From Candidatus Methanomethylophilaceae archaeon (GTDB taxonomy: Archaea > Thermoplasmatota > Thermoplasmata > Methanomassiliicoccales > Methanomethylophilaceae), in NCBI GenBank assembly GCA_944321505.1, contig CALULN010000021.1, forward strand, positions 62,001 through 126,000: 64,000 nucleotides of DNA, in the 5' to 3' direction. Shown in pieces: positions 1-8,981 of this stretch. The translations under genes were made by a program, and so were the position numbers. The notes beneath the pieces were generated by a model. That model ran no database searches. It was not told the DNA's origin and worked only from the letters and a program-made list of their open reading frames with translations. How positions within the stretch are numbered: the first letter of the stretch is position 1; each line of letters begins with the position of its first letter.

Positions 1-238
1 CGGTCATCTCCGGCCTCAGCGCGATCTCCCTGTCGCCCTTGTCCCTGAAGTTGTAGAGCTCCTTCAGCACGTTGGGACCGGACCTGAGGACGAACAGCTC
101 AGACTCCTCGAACATGGGGGTGGCCACCTCTCTGAACCCGAAGGTCCTGGCTGTGCTCCTGAGAATGCCTTCGAAGTGCCTCCTCCTCTCCATCTCGTCC
201 GGGAGGAAGTCCCTGGTGCCGCGGGGGCGTTGGATCAT
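1..238 (-). CDS. hisS: Histidyl-tRNA synthetase, N-terminal part (cut by window edge)
   Basis: Charges tRNA-His with histidine in the cytoplasm (class II synthetase). About 79 codons are visible, from the ATG to the window edge. The protein opens with the family signature RGTRDFLPDEM followed by a REVATPMFEESELFVLRSG-type motif 1 region and the start of the RPEMT motif. The start is supported by a TATA-like TTTTTATACC on the minus strand at about 260-269, placing transcription at or next to the ATG. The rest of the gene lies outside the window. Confidence 0.9.
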   Translation of the reverse strand, partial: MIQRPRGTRDFLPDEMERRRHFEGILRSTARTFGFREVATPMFEESELFVLRSGPNVLKELYNFRDKGDREIALRPEMT

Positions 239-278
239 GCCTGCCCGTACCGCTGGTTGGTATAAAAACAGTGTGAGG

Positions 279-1382
279 TCAGCGCCTGACTATGATCGAC
301 ACTATGTCCTCGTCCTGGACCACGTGGTCCATGCCCACGGTCTGCCCGGGGAACTTGGCGCTCTTCCCCCAGACCATGGCGTACCTGAAGTTGGTGCGGA
401 AGGAGCGGTGGATCAGCTCGCAGACGTCGCCGATGGTGTTGCCCCTCTTGACGATCAGCGGGACGTCCAGGTCCGCCTCCTGGCCCTGCGGCTTCAGGTA
501 TATGCGGATCATGTCGATGGTGTCGTACAGTCCCTGCTTCAGCTCCTCCATCCCCATGCCGGTGGCGGCGGACACCGGGAAGCAGCGGTACTCGGAGTTC
601 CTCTCCAGGGCGGCCTCCAGCTGGCCCTCGTTGGCGATGTCCACCTTGTTGACGGCCATGATGGCCTTGATGTACACCCTGTTGCCGGCGAGCACATCCA
701 GCATCTGCTCCACGTCGATGTCCTCGCGGACCACCACCGTGGCGTTCACGTGGCCGTAGGCGGCGGTCATGTCCTTGATGATCTCCGGCGTGATCTTCGT
801 CAGCTTCAGGGTGGGCTTGACTATGATCCCTCCGGAATCGGCGCCGGTGATGGTGACGTCGGGGCGCTTCTGGTTGAGGCGGATGGCGGCGTTCCACAGC
901 TCCTTGAACAGGACGGAGATGTCGGGATTGAAGACATCGACAACCAGCAGGATCACGTCCGCCGACCTGGCGGCGGCGATGACCTCCCTTCCGCGGCCCT
1001 TGCCGCGGGAGGCGTCCTTGATCAGACCTGGCATATCCAGGATCTGGATCTTGGCGTGGTTGTACTCCATGACTCCGGGGACGACGTCCAGTGTTGTGAA
1101 GTGGTACGCCCCCACCTCGGACTTGGCGCCGGTGAGGCGGTTGAGAAGGGTGGACTTCCCCACGCTGGGGAACCCGACGAGGGCGACGGTGGCGTTCCCC
1201 GCCTTCTTGACGTAGAAGCCCTTGGTGTTGCCGCCCTTGGAGGCCTTGCGCTTCTCCTCCTCCTGGGTCAGCTTCGCGATCTTCGCCTTGAGCTTGCCGA
1301 TGTGGCCTTCGGTGGCCTTGTTGTACTTGGTCTTGGAGATCTGCTCCTCCAGTTCCTTTATCTGCTCCTCGATGGTCGCCAT
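279..1382 (-). CDS. DRG/Obg-family GTP-binding protein with TGS domain
   Basis: A 367-residue GTPase of the DRG (developmentally regulated GTP-binding) family, thought to act on ribosomes. Order of parts: an N-terminal coiled-coil helix rich in Glu/Lys (residues 1-45), a G domain with P-loop GFPSVGKST, switch II DMPGL and the NKVD specificity motif, then a C-terminal TGS domain. Length is normal for archaeal DRG. A TATA-like element at about 1415-1425 (minus strand) lies just upstream, back to back with the promoter of the next gene. It is transcribed towards hisS, 40 nt away, with a separate hisS promoter in between. Confidence 0.92.
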   Translation of the reverse strand: MATIEEQIKELEEQISKTKYNKATEGHIGKLKAKIAKLTQEEEKRKASKGGNTKGFYVKKAGNATVALVGFPSVGKSTLLNRLTGAKSEVGAYHFTTLDVVPGVMEYNHAKIQILDMPGLIKDASRGKGRGREVIAAARSADVILLVVDVFNPDISVLFKELWNAAIRLNQKRPDVTITGADSGGIIVKPTLKLTKITPEIIKDMTAAYGHVNATVVVREDIDVEQMLDVLAGNRVYIKAIMAVNKVDIANEGQLEAALERNSEYRCFPVSAATGMGMEELKQGLYDTIDMIRIYLKPQGQEADLDVPLIVKRGNTIGDVCELIHRSFRTNFRYAMVWGKSAKFPGQTVGMDHVVQDEDIVSIIVRR

Positions 1383-1478
1383 CGGCCCGCTCCTTCCCCG
1401 TAGGAAGACGGCGACCTATATTAAGCTTAGAGAGTCCGCGCGCAAGGGTTAATAGATGGCGGGGCTCTGGGGTGGCTC

Positions 1479-2417
1479 ATGGAAGACACGGCCCGCAAGC
1501 CATACGACGGGTTCATGGGGACCCCGTACGCCAAGGTTCTGGGAATCGTCTTGGCGTTCGCGGTCTGCCTGCTGATCCTGTGCCTCACCCCGGTGGGGAG
1601 CATCCTCTACCTTCTGGTAGGCATCATACTCTACGTCATACCGCGCCTGTTCCACGTCCGCGGATTCAAGCCCATGGCGGCGCTGGGAATCGTGTTCCTC
1701 GTGGCCGCCACCCTGATCGGCGCGTTCCTATTCAGCATACCCACCATGGAGCAGCACACCGTGGACGGCATGGACAGCGGCCCGTTCTCCGGGGCGGCGT
1801 ACACCGACAACGGCGACGGCACGTACACGTTCTACGTGGAGTACTCCGGCAGCGAGGCCCCGGAGGTGACCTACGGAGCGGCCAACTGCGGCTTTAACAC
1901 CGTCTACGGCGGCGTCCAGAGGGCGGACATGATCCCCTCCGGAGCCGGATACACCGCCACCCTGGAGTTCGGCAGCGGGACCGCGTACGTCCTCCAGTTC
2001 GTCAGCGGAGGTGACAAATCCAACTACGCCGTCATGACCGAACTGGTCACCCACGGCGACCTGGTGAAGACCGCCCTGACCGGCAACCTGTACAACGTGG
2101 CCATCCCGGTCATCGCGTTCTTCATCATACTGTTCATCATGACGTACATGTGGAAGAAAGCGGAGGAGATGAGGGTGAAGATGGAGGCCGAAGGCAGGCT
2201 CTACCCCAAGGGCGAAGGGGTCTGCAAGGAGTGCGGCAGGATCATCCTCCCGGGCATGACCGTCTGCAGGTGCGGAGCGCCCATAGTGCCTCCGGAGAAC
2301 TACCGTCCGCCGGTGCAGAAGAAGGCCGAGCACTTCGAGTGCTCCGAGTGCGGCAAGCCAGTGCCAGCAGACTCAAAGACCTGCCCGCACTGCGGCGCCG
2401 TGTTCGACGAGGAATGA
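1479..2417 (+). CDS. Membrane protein with extracytoplasmic domain and two C-terminal zinc ribbons
   Basis: 312 residues, function unknown. Three hydrophobic helices (about 18-38, 41-57, 66-87) precede a roughly 120-residue polar, beta-rich segment predicted outside the membrane. A fourth helix (about 208-224) leads to a cytoplasmic tail with two zinc ribbons: CKECGRIILPGMTVCRCG and CSECGKPVPADSKTCPHCG. This suggests a membrane sensor or a scaffold whose tail binds metal. A TTAATAG box about 27 nt before the ATG implies a leaderless mRNA and supports this start. A second, simpler zinc-ribbon membrane protein lies at 11103-11648. Confidence 0.75.
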   Translation: MEDTARKPYDGFMGTPYAKVLGIVLAFAVCLLILCLTPVGSILYLLVGIILYVIPRLFHVRGFKPMAALGIVFLVAATLIGAFLFSIPTMEQHTVDGMDSGPFSGAAYTDNGDGTYTFYVEYSGSEAPEVTYGAANCGFNTVYGGVQRADMIPSGAGYTATLEFGSGTAYVLQFVSGGDKSNYAVMTELVTHGDLVKTALTGNLYNVAIPVIAFFIILFIMTYMWKKAEEMRVKMEAEGRLYPKGEGVCKECGRIILPGMTVCRCGAPIVPPENYRPPVQKKAEHFECSECGKPVPADSKTCPHCGAVFDEE

Positions 2418-2474
2418 AAACCCCGGCATCCGGGCCAGTCAGTTTAATAACGGGGAGCCGTATATACGGCTCGG

Positions 2475-4505
2475 ATGCCCTCTAACACTCAGACCACTTT
2501 GGATTCCGCAGAGCCAGCCAAGGAGAGGAAGAAGACCTCCGTGGCTCAGCGCATGGCGGAGAAGCAGCGCGAGATCTCGGTGACCGAGTTCTTCGAGAAG
2601 AACAAGCACATCCTCGGGTTCGACTCCCGCTCCAAGTCCCTCATCATGGGGATCAAGGAGGCGGTGGACAACTCATTGGACGCCTGCGAGGATGCGGGCA
2701 TACTCCCCGACGTGTCGGTCTCCATCGACAGCCTGGGGGAAGAGGAGTACAGGATCGCCGTGGAGGACAACGGCCCCGGGATCGTGCACTCCATGATACC
2801 CAACGTCTTCGGGCGCCTCCTCTTCGGATCCAGGTTCCACGCGCTCAGGCAGTCCAGGGGTCAGCAGGGCATAGGCATCTCCGCCACGGTGATGTACGGC
2901 AACATCACCACCGGCAAGGCCGCTCACGTCCAGTCCATGGTGGAGGGCGAGGTGGCCAGGGAGATGGACATCTTCATCGACACCAAGACCAACCGCCCGG
3001 TGGTCACCAACGACCGGGCTTTCAGCTGGGAGGGCAAGGAGCACGGCACCAGGATCGAGTACCACATCAAGGGGAAGTACCAGACAGGGAAGCAGTCCGT
3101 GTTCGAGTACCTGAAGGACACCGCCATCGTCAACCCCCACAGCAGGATCTCCTTCACCGACCCCGCAGGCAAGACCTACGTGTTCGAGAGGGCCACCGAG
3201 ATAATGCCCGCCAGGGCCAAGGAGATCAAGCCCCACCCCGTGGGCCTGGAGATCGGGGAGTTCCAGAAGCTGGCATCCAACAGCAAGTGGCCCAATGTGT
3301 ACTCCTTCATGATCAACGACTTCTCCAGGGTGACCCCCAGGATCGCCAGGGAGATCCTCAAGCTGGCGGACGTGGAGGAGAAGACCAAGCCCGACAAGCT
3401 CACCAGGGACCAGTGCAAGGCCATGGTGAAGGCCATCGGCGAGGTCAAGATCATGGCGCCTCCCACGGACTGCCTGTCCCCCATCGGCGAGATGCTGATC
3501 AAGAAGGGACTGATGCACGTCCTGGACGGGCAGCGCCCCGAGTACTACGCCCCGCCGGTCACCAGGGCCCCCAAGTCCGTCAACGGCAACCCCTTCGTGG
3601 TGGAGGCCGGCATCGTCTACGGCGGCGACCTCCCGGCGGACGGGCAGGTGCAGATACTGAGGTTCGCCAACAGGGTGCCGCTGATGTACCAGGCGGGAGC
3701 GTGCGCCATCACCAAGGCCGTCGCCTCCGTGGACTGGAGGAGGTACGGGCTGGAGCAGAGGGGCGGCAAGGGCATACCCTTCGGACCCGCAATCATACTG
3801 GTGCACGTGGCATCCACCAAGGTCCCGTTCACGTCCGAGGGCAAGGAGGCTGTTGCTGACTTCGAGGAGATCACCAACGAGATCGTCCTGGCGCTGAAGC
3901 TCTGCGCCAGGAGCCTCAGGAGCCACCTCAACAAGAACGAGCGCAGGAAGAAGACCCGCGCCAAGTTCGAGATCGTCCAGGAGATCCTGCCGGAGATCGC
4001 CAGGAAGTCGGCGGCCATGCTGGACCGCCCGGTCCCCGACCTGGACATGACCATATCCAAGATCATGAACGTGGTGTGGGTGGAGCCCACAGTGGAGAAG
4101 TCCAAGGACACCAGGAGGATCACCTACACCGTCTACAACTACACCCGCGACACCAGAACCCTGAGGCTCCATGCTCAGCTCCCCAGGGAGAGCGTGAACC
4201 TCTCGCTCTACAGCGGCGACCACTTCGTGGAGATGAACGACGAGGGCAAGGCCACCTGGGAGATCAGGGACATACCCCCGTCCAAGAACGTGCCGGTCAC
4301 CTTCGAGCTCACGGGAGCCATCGCCGACACCTTCTCGGTGGAGGACGTTTACGTCTCAGGAATCAACCCCGTGATAGTCATGGGCGCCGACGCCCTGCCG
4401 GGAGACTGGGGCATAAAGGGCATGGACATCGTGGAGTACGAGTCCGACAAGCTTGTTGACGAGGAAGAGGACAGCGAGGAGGCTGAGATCCTTGACGATG
4501 AATGA
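2475..4505 (+). CDS. top6B: DNA topoisomerase VI subunit B
   Basis: ATPase subunit of the archaeal type IIB topoisomerase, which relaxes supercoils and decatenates DNA as an A2B2 heterotetramer. The GHKL fold is visible: EAVDNSLDACEDAG (N box), VEDNGPGI (G1 box), GQQGIGIS (lid) and the distal transducer lysine region KVPFTSEGKEAV. At 676 residues it is longer than crenarchaeal versions because of an extra C-terminal beta-sandwich (about 540-650) and an acidic tail, as in many Euryarchaeota. It overlaps top6A by 8 nt, so the subunits are translationally coupled. Identification is certain from the motifs. Confidence 0.96.
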   Translation: MPSNTQTTLDSAEPAKERKKTSVAQRMAEKQREISVTEFFEKNKHILGFDSRSKSLIMGIKEAVDNSLDACEDAGILPDVSVSIDSLGEEEYRIAVEDNGPGIVHSMIPNVFGRLLFGSRFHALRQSRGQQGIGISATVMYGNITTGKAAHVQSMVEGEVAREMDIFIDTKTNRPVVTNDRAFSWEGKEHGTRIEYHIKGKYQTGKQSVFEYLKDTAIVNPHSRISFTDPAGKTYVFERATEIMPARAKEIKPHPVGLEIGEFQKLASNSKWPNVYSFMINDFSRVTPRIAREILKLADVEEKTKPDKLTRDQCKAMVKAIGEVKIMAPPTDCLSPIGEMLIKKGLMHVLDGQRPEYYAPPVTRAPKSVNGNPFVVEAGIVYGGDLPADGQVQILRFANRVPLMYQAGACAITKAVASVDWRRYGLEQRGGKGIPFGPAIILVHVASTKVPFTSEGKEAVADFEEITNEIVLALKLCARSLRSHLNKNERRKKTRAKFEIVQEILPEIARKSAAMLDRPVPDLDMTISKIMNVVWVEPTVEKSKDTRRITYTVYNYTRDTRTLRLHAQLPRESVNLSLYSGDHFVEMNDEGKATWEIRDIPPSKNVPVTFELTGAIADTFSVEDVYVSGINPVIVMGADALPGDWGIKGMDIVEYESDKLVDEEEDSEEAEILDDE

Positions 4506-5586
4506 GAGGGATGCGAACACGGTGGGGAACCTCACCACCATCGTGGATTCTCTGTACAGGCAGATGGACGCCGGGGACATCCCCGCCATGAGCCTTCCGC
4601 TGAGGTCCAAGAAGAACATAGAATTCGACCCCGCGCACAACGTGTGGAAGTACGGGAGCCTGGAGACCGTCCGCTCCCTGAAGAACATGAACGCGGCCAT
4701 GATGATGCTCCGCACGGTGTACACCGTGGACTTCATCAAGAGCCAGATCGACGAGCATAAGTCCTCTACGCTAAGGGAGATGTACTACATCTCCGAAGGC
4801 TGGGGCAAGGCCAAGTTCCACAGCCAGGACGAGAGCAACCTCCTGGCGGAGGACCTGGAGGTGATCTCCAAGTGCATGAGGGAGGACTTCAAGCTGCGCC
4901 CCGAGGAGAGCGGTGCCCACGTCTACGGCAACGTGACCTTCCGCACCATGACCAAGAAGGGGATGAAGAGCATCCACTGCATGGACGACGTCTCCGAAGC
5001 GGGATTCGCGGTGCCCTACAACGTGGAGAACGAGACCTTCGAGATCGAGGACACCGACGCCAAGTTCGTCATGGCCATAGAGACAGGAGGTATGTTCGCC
5101 AGGCTCATCGAGAACGGGTTCCCGGAGCAGAACGACTGCATACTGGTCCACCTGTCCGGACAGCCCGCCAGGAGCACCAGGAGGCTAATCAAGAGGCTGA
5201 ACGAGGAGAAGGGCATACCCGTGTGCGTGTTCACCGACGGCGATCCCTGGTCCTTCAGGATCTTCGCCTCCGTCGCATACGGAGCCATCAAGACCGCCCA
5301 CATCTCCGACTACCTGGCCACGCCAACGGCGCAGTTCATCGGCGTGACCGCGTCGGACATCCTGAACTACGACCTGCCCACCGACAAGCTGTCCGACAAG
5401 GACATCGGCGCCCTCAACGCGGAGCTGTCGGACCCCAGGTTCAAGGACGAGTTCTGGGTCTCCGAGATCCAGGCCATGCTGGAGATGAAGAAGAAGTCTG
5501 AGCAGCAGGCTCTGGCCAAGTACGGCCTGGACTACGTCACAGACAAGTACCTTCCCGACAAGCTCGGGGACCTGGGTCTCCTGTGA
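4498..5586 (+). CDS. top6A: DNA topoisomerase VI subunit A (Spo11-like)
   Basis: DNA-cleaving subunit of topoisomerase VI, 362 residues. The winged-helix CAP domain carries the catalytic tyrosine in LREMYYISEGWGKA; the Toprim domain holds the metal-binding acidic residues at AIETGGMFARL and FTDGDPWSFRIF. The chosen start is the ATG in the ATGAATGA overlap with top6B rather than upstream in-frame codons, because the protein then begins at the normal family position and overlapping starts are the rule here. A GC-rich hairpin followed by a T-rich run ends the operon. Confidence 0.96.
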   Translation: MNERDANTVGNLTTIVDSLYRQMDAGDIPAMSLPLRSKKNIEFDPAHNVWKYGSLETVRSLKNMNAAMMMLRTVYTVDFIKSQIDEHKSSTLREMYYISEGWGKAKFHSQDESNLLAEDLEVISKCMREDFKLRPEESGAHVYGNVTFRTMTKKGMKSIHCMDDVSEAGFAVPYNVENETFEIEDTDAKFVMAIETGGMFARLIENGFPEQNDCILVHLSGQPARSTRRLIKRLNEEKGIPVCVFTDGDPWSFRIFASVAYGAIKTAHISDYLATPTAQFIGVTASDILNYDLPTDKLSDKDIGALNAELSDPRFKDEFWVSEIQAMLEMKKKSEQQALAKYGLDYVTDKYLPDKLGDLGLL

Positions 5587-5593
5587 TCCAATG

Positions 5594-5613
5594 CCCGGGG
5601 CGAATGCCCCGGG
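5594..5613 (+). terminator. Hairpin terminator after top6BA
   Basis: A 7-bp perfect stem CCCGGGG/CCCCGGG with a 6-nt loop lies 8 nt after the top6A stop and is followed by TATCTTTCTTT on the plus strand. A T-rich tract after a GC stem is consistent with archaeal termination. Confidence 0.6.
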
Positions 5614-5640
5614 ATATCTTTCTTTGTGAAAATGAGAAGA

Positions 5641-5658
5641 CGGCCGCTGTCGCGGCCG
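5641..5658 (-). terminator. Hairpin terminator after lysS
   Basis: Stem CGGCCGC with loop of 4 nt and GCGGCCG; on the minus strand it is followed by TCTTCTCATTTTC, 15 nt after the lysS stop. It sits back to back with the top6A terminator. Confidence 0.6.
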
Positions 5659-5672
5659 CATTGATGCCGTCC

Positions 5673-7223
5673 TCAGCGGGACTCTTCCAAGATCCTGCCG
5701 AGGACGAAGTCCCTGTCCATGCTGGCCAGGAAGTTGCCGAGCCTGGGGCCCCTCTCCTTGGCGATGAGGATCTCGTACATCACCTTGAACGCGCCCTTAG
5801 CGCCGATGGGGGATGCCGCGCCTGCATCGCTGACCGCCTGGGAGATGGCCTCTGAGGTCCACTCGCCCGCGGAGAGGCGGGAATGCAGGTCCGCGAGGAA
5901 AGCCTTCTCGTCGCCGGAGAGCTGCAACCCGGGCATGACGGCTCCCACGGAGAACCTGTACCTGGCATCCGCGAACCCTCCGTCCAGCCAGTACTTGGCG
6001 GCGGCCGCGCGGATGGTGATGCGGCGGATGTCATCGTCGTCGGCGCCGTCCAGATAGCCCGTGCGCTTCAGGATGTCGAACAGGCCCTCGGTGCTGTCGG
6101 TGAGCTGCACCAGGTTGACGAGATGACCGTAGGGCACCTGCAGCGGCTGCTTCTCCGGGATGACGTTGTTGCGGGAGATCTCGTAGGCCCTCCTGATGTT
6201 CTCGTCCAGGCCGCCGTCCTCGGAGTAGTACTCCCTCTCCACCTTGTCGTACTCGTCGGCGATGATGGGCATGCCGTCCATGTAGTCGTAGTCGATGCTC
6301 TTCTGGGGGTTGACCCTGAGGAAGATGTACTTCACCACCTCGGGCGGATTCATCATGATGGCGTCCATGCCGGAAACCACCGAGCCCTTGGACTTGTGCA
6401 TCTGCTGCACCTTGCCCTTGCTCTTGAACTGGACGAACTCGTAGGGAATCGGTATGGGGGCCTCCCCGTCGAAGATCTCCTTCACGATGACCTTCCCGGA
6501 GTCGTAGGAGCCTCCGGATGCCGCATGGTCCTTGCCGAATGGCTCCACGGATGTGCCGAAGATCTTCCACTTGGCGGGCCACTCCAGCCTCCAGGGCATC
6601 TTGCCCTCGCCCTTGCGGATGTCAGCCTTGCCGTGGTGGCCGCACTTGCACCGGTACTCCACGTACGGGAACTCGTAGCTGTCCAGGATCGGGTCGGTGA
6701 ACCTGCCGCACTCCTCGCAGAGGGGGTTGAAGGGCGCCCAGTCGGGCTTCATGTCCCTGCCGGTGACGTCGCGGAGGATCTCCATGGCCCTCTCGCGCCT
6801 CTTGAAGGCCATGTCGATGGTCTCGGCGAACCTCCCCTGGCGGTAGAGGTCGTGGACGTAGATGACCTCGCACCTGACATCCACCTCCTTCATGGCCCTG
6901 AGGAAGGGCTCGACGTAGTGGTGCGCGTAGCTCTCGTGCTTCCCGCAGGGGCAGGGGATGTCGCAGAGGGGCATGTTGACGTACTGCTCGTAGCTCTCCG
7001 GGAGGAACTCGTACCTCTTGCGGAGAGGGTCGAAGGAATCCACCAGGTAGATCAGGCGGACATCCTTCCCCATGTGCTCCAGGGCGGACCGCACCGACTC
7101 GCCGGTGACGGACTCCCTCAGGCTCCCCACGTGTATCTCCCCGGAGGGGCTGATGCCGGTGGCAATGAGGGGTTTGTCGCATCTCTCGGCGATGTCCTTG
7201 GCGATCACGTCTGCCCAGTGCAT
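5673..7223 (-). CDS. lysS: Lysyl-tRNA synthetase, class I (archaeal type)
   Basis: Aminoacylates tRNA-Lys. This is the class I form typical of many archaea, not the class II enzyme: the HIGH-like motif reads TGISPSGEIHVG, the KMSKS loop is MHKSKGSVVSG, and a four-cysteine zinc knuckle (CEECGRF...CKCGH) lies near residues 175-200. 516 residues is the normal length and includes the C-terminal helical anticodon-binding region. A TATA-like GTTATATAGG at 7251-7260 (minus strand) precedes the ATG with a leader of only a few nucleotides. Methanogens with pyrrolysine may carry both class I and class II LysRS; only the class I gene is visible here. Confidence 0.96.
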   Translation of the reverse strand: MHWADVIAKDIAERCDKPLIATGISPSGEIHVGSLRESVTGESVRSALEHMGKDVRLIYLVDSFDPLRKRYEFLPESYEQYVNMPLCDIPCPCGKHESYAHHYVEPFLRAMKEVDVRCEVIYVHDLYRQGRFAETIDMAFKRRERAMEILRDVTGRDMKPDWAPFNPLCEECGRFTDPILDSYEFPYVEYRCKCGHHGKADIRKGEGKMPWRLEWPAKWKIFGTSVEPFGKDHAASGGSYDSGKVIVKEIFDGEAPIPIPYEFVQFKSKGKVQQMHKSKGSVVSGMDAIMMNPPEVVKYIFLRVNPQKSIDYDYMDGMPIIADEYDKVEREYYSEDGGLDENIRRAYEISRNNVIPEKQPLQVPYGHLVNLVQLTDSTEGLFDILKRTGYLDGADDDDIRRITIRAAAAKYWLDGGFADARYRFSVGAVMPGLQLSGDEKAFLADLHSRLSAGEWTSEAISQAVSDAGAASPIGAKGAFKVMYEILIAKERGPRLGNFLASMDRDFVLGRILEESR

Positions 7224-7301
7224 GGATATCCTGCCGACGATGCACCAGGTCCTATATAACGGATTACGATGAGGCGATGCGGGTCGCTATGCCGACAAGC
7301 T

Positions 7302-7311
7302 TTTTATACGG
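7302..7311 (+). promoter_or_regulatory. TATA box of the Sec61-beta gene (leaderless)
   Basis: TTTTTATACG centred about 25 nt before the Sec61-beta ATG. Archaeal transcription starts roughly 25-27 nt downstream of the box, so the mRNA should begin at the start codon. Representative of the spacing seen at many genes in this window. Confidence 0.6.
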
Positions 7312-7330
7312 AATCCAGAATCCGTAGTCC

Positions 7331-7504
7331 ATGGCCAAGAAGAACGAGGGCGGAGGCTTCTCCCAGTCCGCCGGACTCATGAGGTATTTCGACTCCGAGG
7401 ACACGGACAAAGCCGTCAAGATCACCCCCCGCGCAGTCATCGTCGCGGCCGTGGCGCTCTGCGTCGTCGTCGTCATACTCAACGTGTTCTTCCCCATGAA
7501 CTGA
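7331..7504 (+). CDS. Preprotein translocase subunit Sec61-beta (SecG-type)
   Basis: A 57-residue tail-anchored subunit of the SecYE-beta protein-conducting channel. It begins MAKKNEGGGFSQSAGLMRYF, the typical Sec61-beta opening (Gly/Ser-rich, then SAGLxRYFDSE), and ends in one membrane helix (about 35-53). The well-spaced TATA box supports the start. It sits between divergent lysS and a convergent antiporter gene. Confidence 0.92.
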   Translation: MAKKNEGGGFSQSAGLMRYFDSEDTDKAVKITPRAVIVAAVALCVVVVILNVFFPMN

Positions 7505-7567
7505 TCGGTTCATGGGCCGATGAGCCGTATCCGCGGCTCGAACTCATTCTCAAAAAAATATGGAAGC

Positions 7568-7589
7568 GGGACGGCCCGTAGGCCGTCCC
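7568..7589 (-). terminator. Hairpin terminator after the cation antiporter gene
   Basis: Perfect 9-bp stem GGGACGGCC/GGCCGTCCC with a CGTA loop, directly after the antiporter stop. On the minus strand it is followed by GCTTCCATATTTTTTTG, a strong T-run. It may also block read-through from Sec61-beta in the other direction. Confidence 0.7.
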
Positions 7590-7592
7590 TTC

Positions 7593-8912
7593 TCAAAGCC
7601 TGTCCTCGGGAGTGACCACGTACTCGGTATGGTACTTCTTCCTGAACAGCTTCGAGAGTATGGGCGGTGCGATCAGCGTGGTGGCTATGCACATCAGCAC
7701 GATGATGTTGTACATGTCTGCGCTAACGGCGCTGGCCCCGTTGACGGTGATCCCCAGTCCGATGAGGGCGATGATGATACCCACCTCGCCGCGGGGCATC
7801 ATGCCCACTCCGATGATGCTGAGGGACGAGCCCGGCATGTGGGGCTCGGAGACCTTTGCACCAAGTCCGCATCCGATGAACTTGGTCAGACATGCCATGA
7901 TGATGACCAGCACCGCCGTGCCTATCAGAGCGGGCTTGTCGACGAACGCCTGAAGGTCCACGTTCATCCCCACATACACGAAGAAGAAGGAGACGAACAG
8001 GGTGGTGACCGCCTCGAACCTCTCCTCCAGCTTCCACTCCCAGGCGTGTTCGGCGAACAGCATTCCGGCAAGGAACGCACCGATGATCGCCGCCAGGCCG
8101 ATGATCTCTGCGAGATAGGCGAAGGCCAGGCAGGCGATCACGGACAGGATGAACATGTTGGGGCGGGGGCGTATGTAGTCGGGGTTCTCGCGGAGCTTGG
8201 CCTCGTTCCTCTCCTCGACGCTCTTGTAGAAAGCAGGGACGAGCTTGGCCGCCACCAGGATGATGGCGACGACGAACACCACGGACACCAGAGCGATGGA
8301 GACTATGTTCCCCAGGTCCAGGCTGCCGGTCTCCGCCATGCCGCTGACGATGGCCAGGACGATCATCCCGAGGATGTCGTCGATGACCGCCGCTCCGATG
8401 ATGATCCTGGACTCGCGGGCGTCCATGAGGTTCAGGTCCTTGATGACACGAGCAGTGATGCCTACGCTGGTGGCAACCATCGCCGCACCCATGAACATGG
8501 CATGGTAGATGTTACTGTCCACCATGGTAACGTAGGCGTAGCCCACGAAGAACGGCACCAGCACTCCGAGGAGAGCCACCAGGAAGGCGGTGCGGCCCAC
8601 GGCCGTCAGGTCCTTGACCTTGGTCTCCAGCCCCACCGTGAACAACAGGAATATCACACCCAATTCGGAGAACATCTCCAGAATCATGTGGGTGGGACTC
8701 TCGGATTCCACTCCCCCTTCGGTGACGGGGCTCAGCCCCAGCCAGCTCTCCAGATTGAAATCACCGATGGTGAGATTGACGATGACGATGCCGATGATGA
8801 TCTCGCCGATCAGCCCCGGCATGCCGAACCTCGCGAACACGTAGGATGCCGCTTTCGCGAGGGCGAATATGATTACCAATGTCAGGATGACCTGCTCGAC
8901 ATCCAGCTCCAT
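7593..8912 (-). CDS. Monovalent cation/proton antiporter, CPA2 family
   Basis: Exchanges Na+ or K+ for H+ across the membrane, probably for pH and sodium homeostasis. 439 residues with about 12-13 hydrophobic helices; the paired acidic motif AAVIDDILGMIVLA, which carries the transported ions, is intact, and MFGA/GLETKVKD-type loops match the CPA2/KefB-like fold. There is no C-terminal RCK domain. ATG 8912 is preferred over GTG 8921 because the AT-rich box at 8933-8943 then lies about 26 nt upstream. The heptamer TGACAGG occurs as a direct repeat on both sides of that box and may be an operator. Confidence 0.88.
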   Translation of the reverse strand: MELDVEQVILTLVIIFALAKAASYVFARFGMPGLIGEIIIGIVIVNLTIGDFNLESWLGLSPVTEGGVESESPTHMILEMFSELGVIFLLFTVGLETKVKDLTAVGRTAFLVALLGVLVPFFVGYAYVTMVDSNIYHAMFMGAAMVATSVGITARVIKDLNLMDARESRIIIGAAVIDDILGMIVLAIVSGMAETGSLDLGNIVSIALVSVVFVVAIILVAAKLVPAFYKSVEERNEAKLRENPDYIRPRPNMFILSVIACLAFAYLAEIIGLAAIIGAFLAGMLFAEHAWEWKLEERFEAVTTLFVSFFFVYVGMNVDLQAFVDKPALIGTAVLVIIMACLTKFIGCGLGAKVSEPHMPGSSLSIIGVGMMPRGEVGIIIALIGLGITVNGASAVSADMYNIIVLMCIATTLIAPPILSKLFRKKYHTEYVVTPEDRL

Positions 8913-8949
8913 GATGACCACAACATGACAGGATATTAAAATATGACAG

Positions 8950-8973
8950 GACCGGCGGATCCGCCCGCCGGTC
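8950..8973 (-). terminator. Hairpin terminator after the repeat-protein gene
   Basis: Nine-base-pair stem GACCGGCGG/CCGCCGGTC with a 6-nt loop, followed on the minus strand by CTGTCATATTTTAATA. It is 8 nt after the stop of the upstream gene and just before the antiporter promoter, so it separates two same-strand units. Confidence 0.6.
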
Positions 8974-8981
8974 TTGGGTTT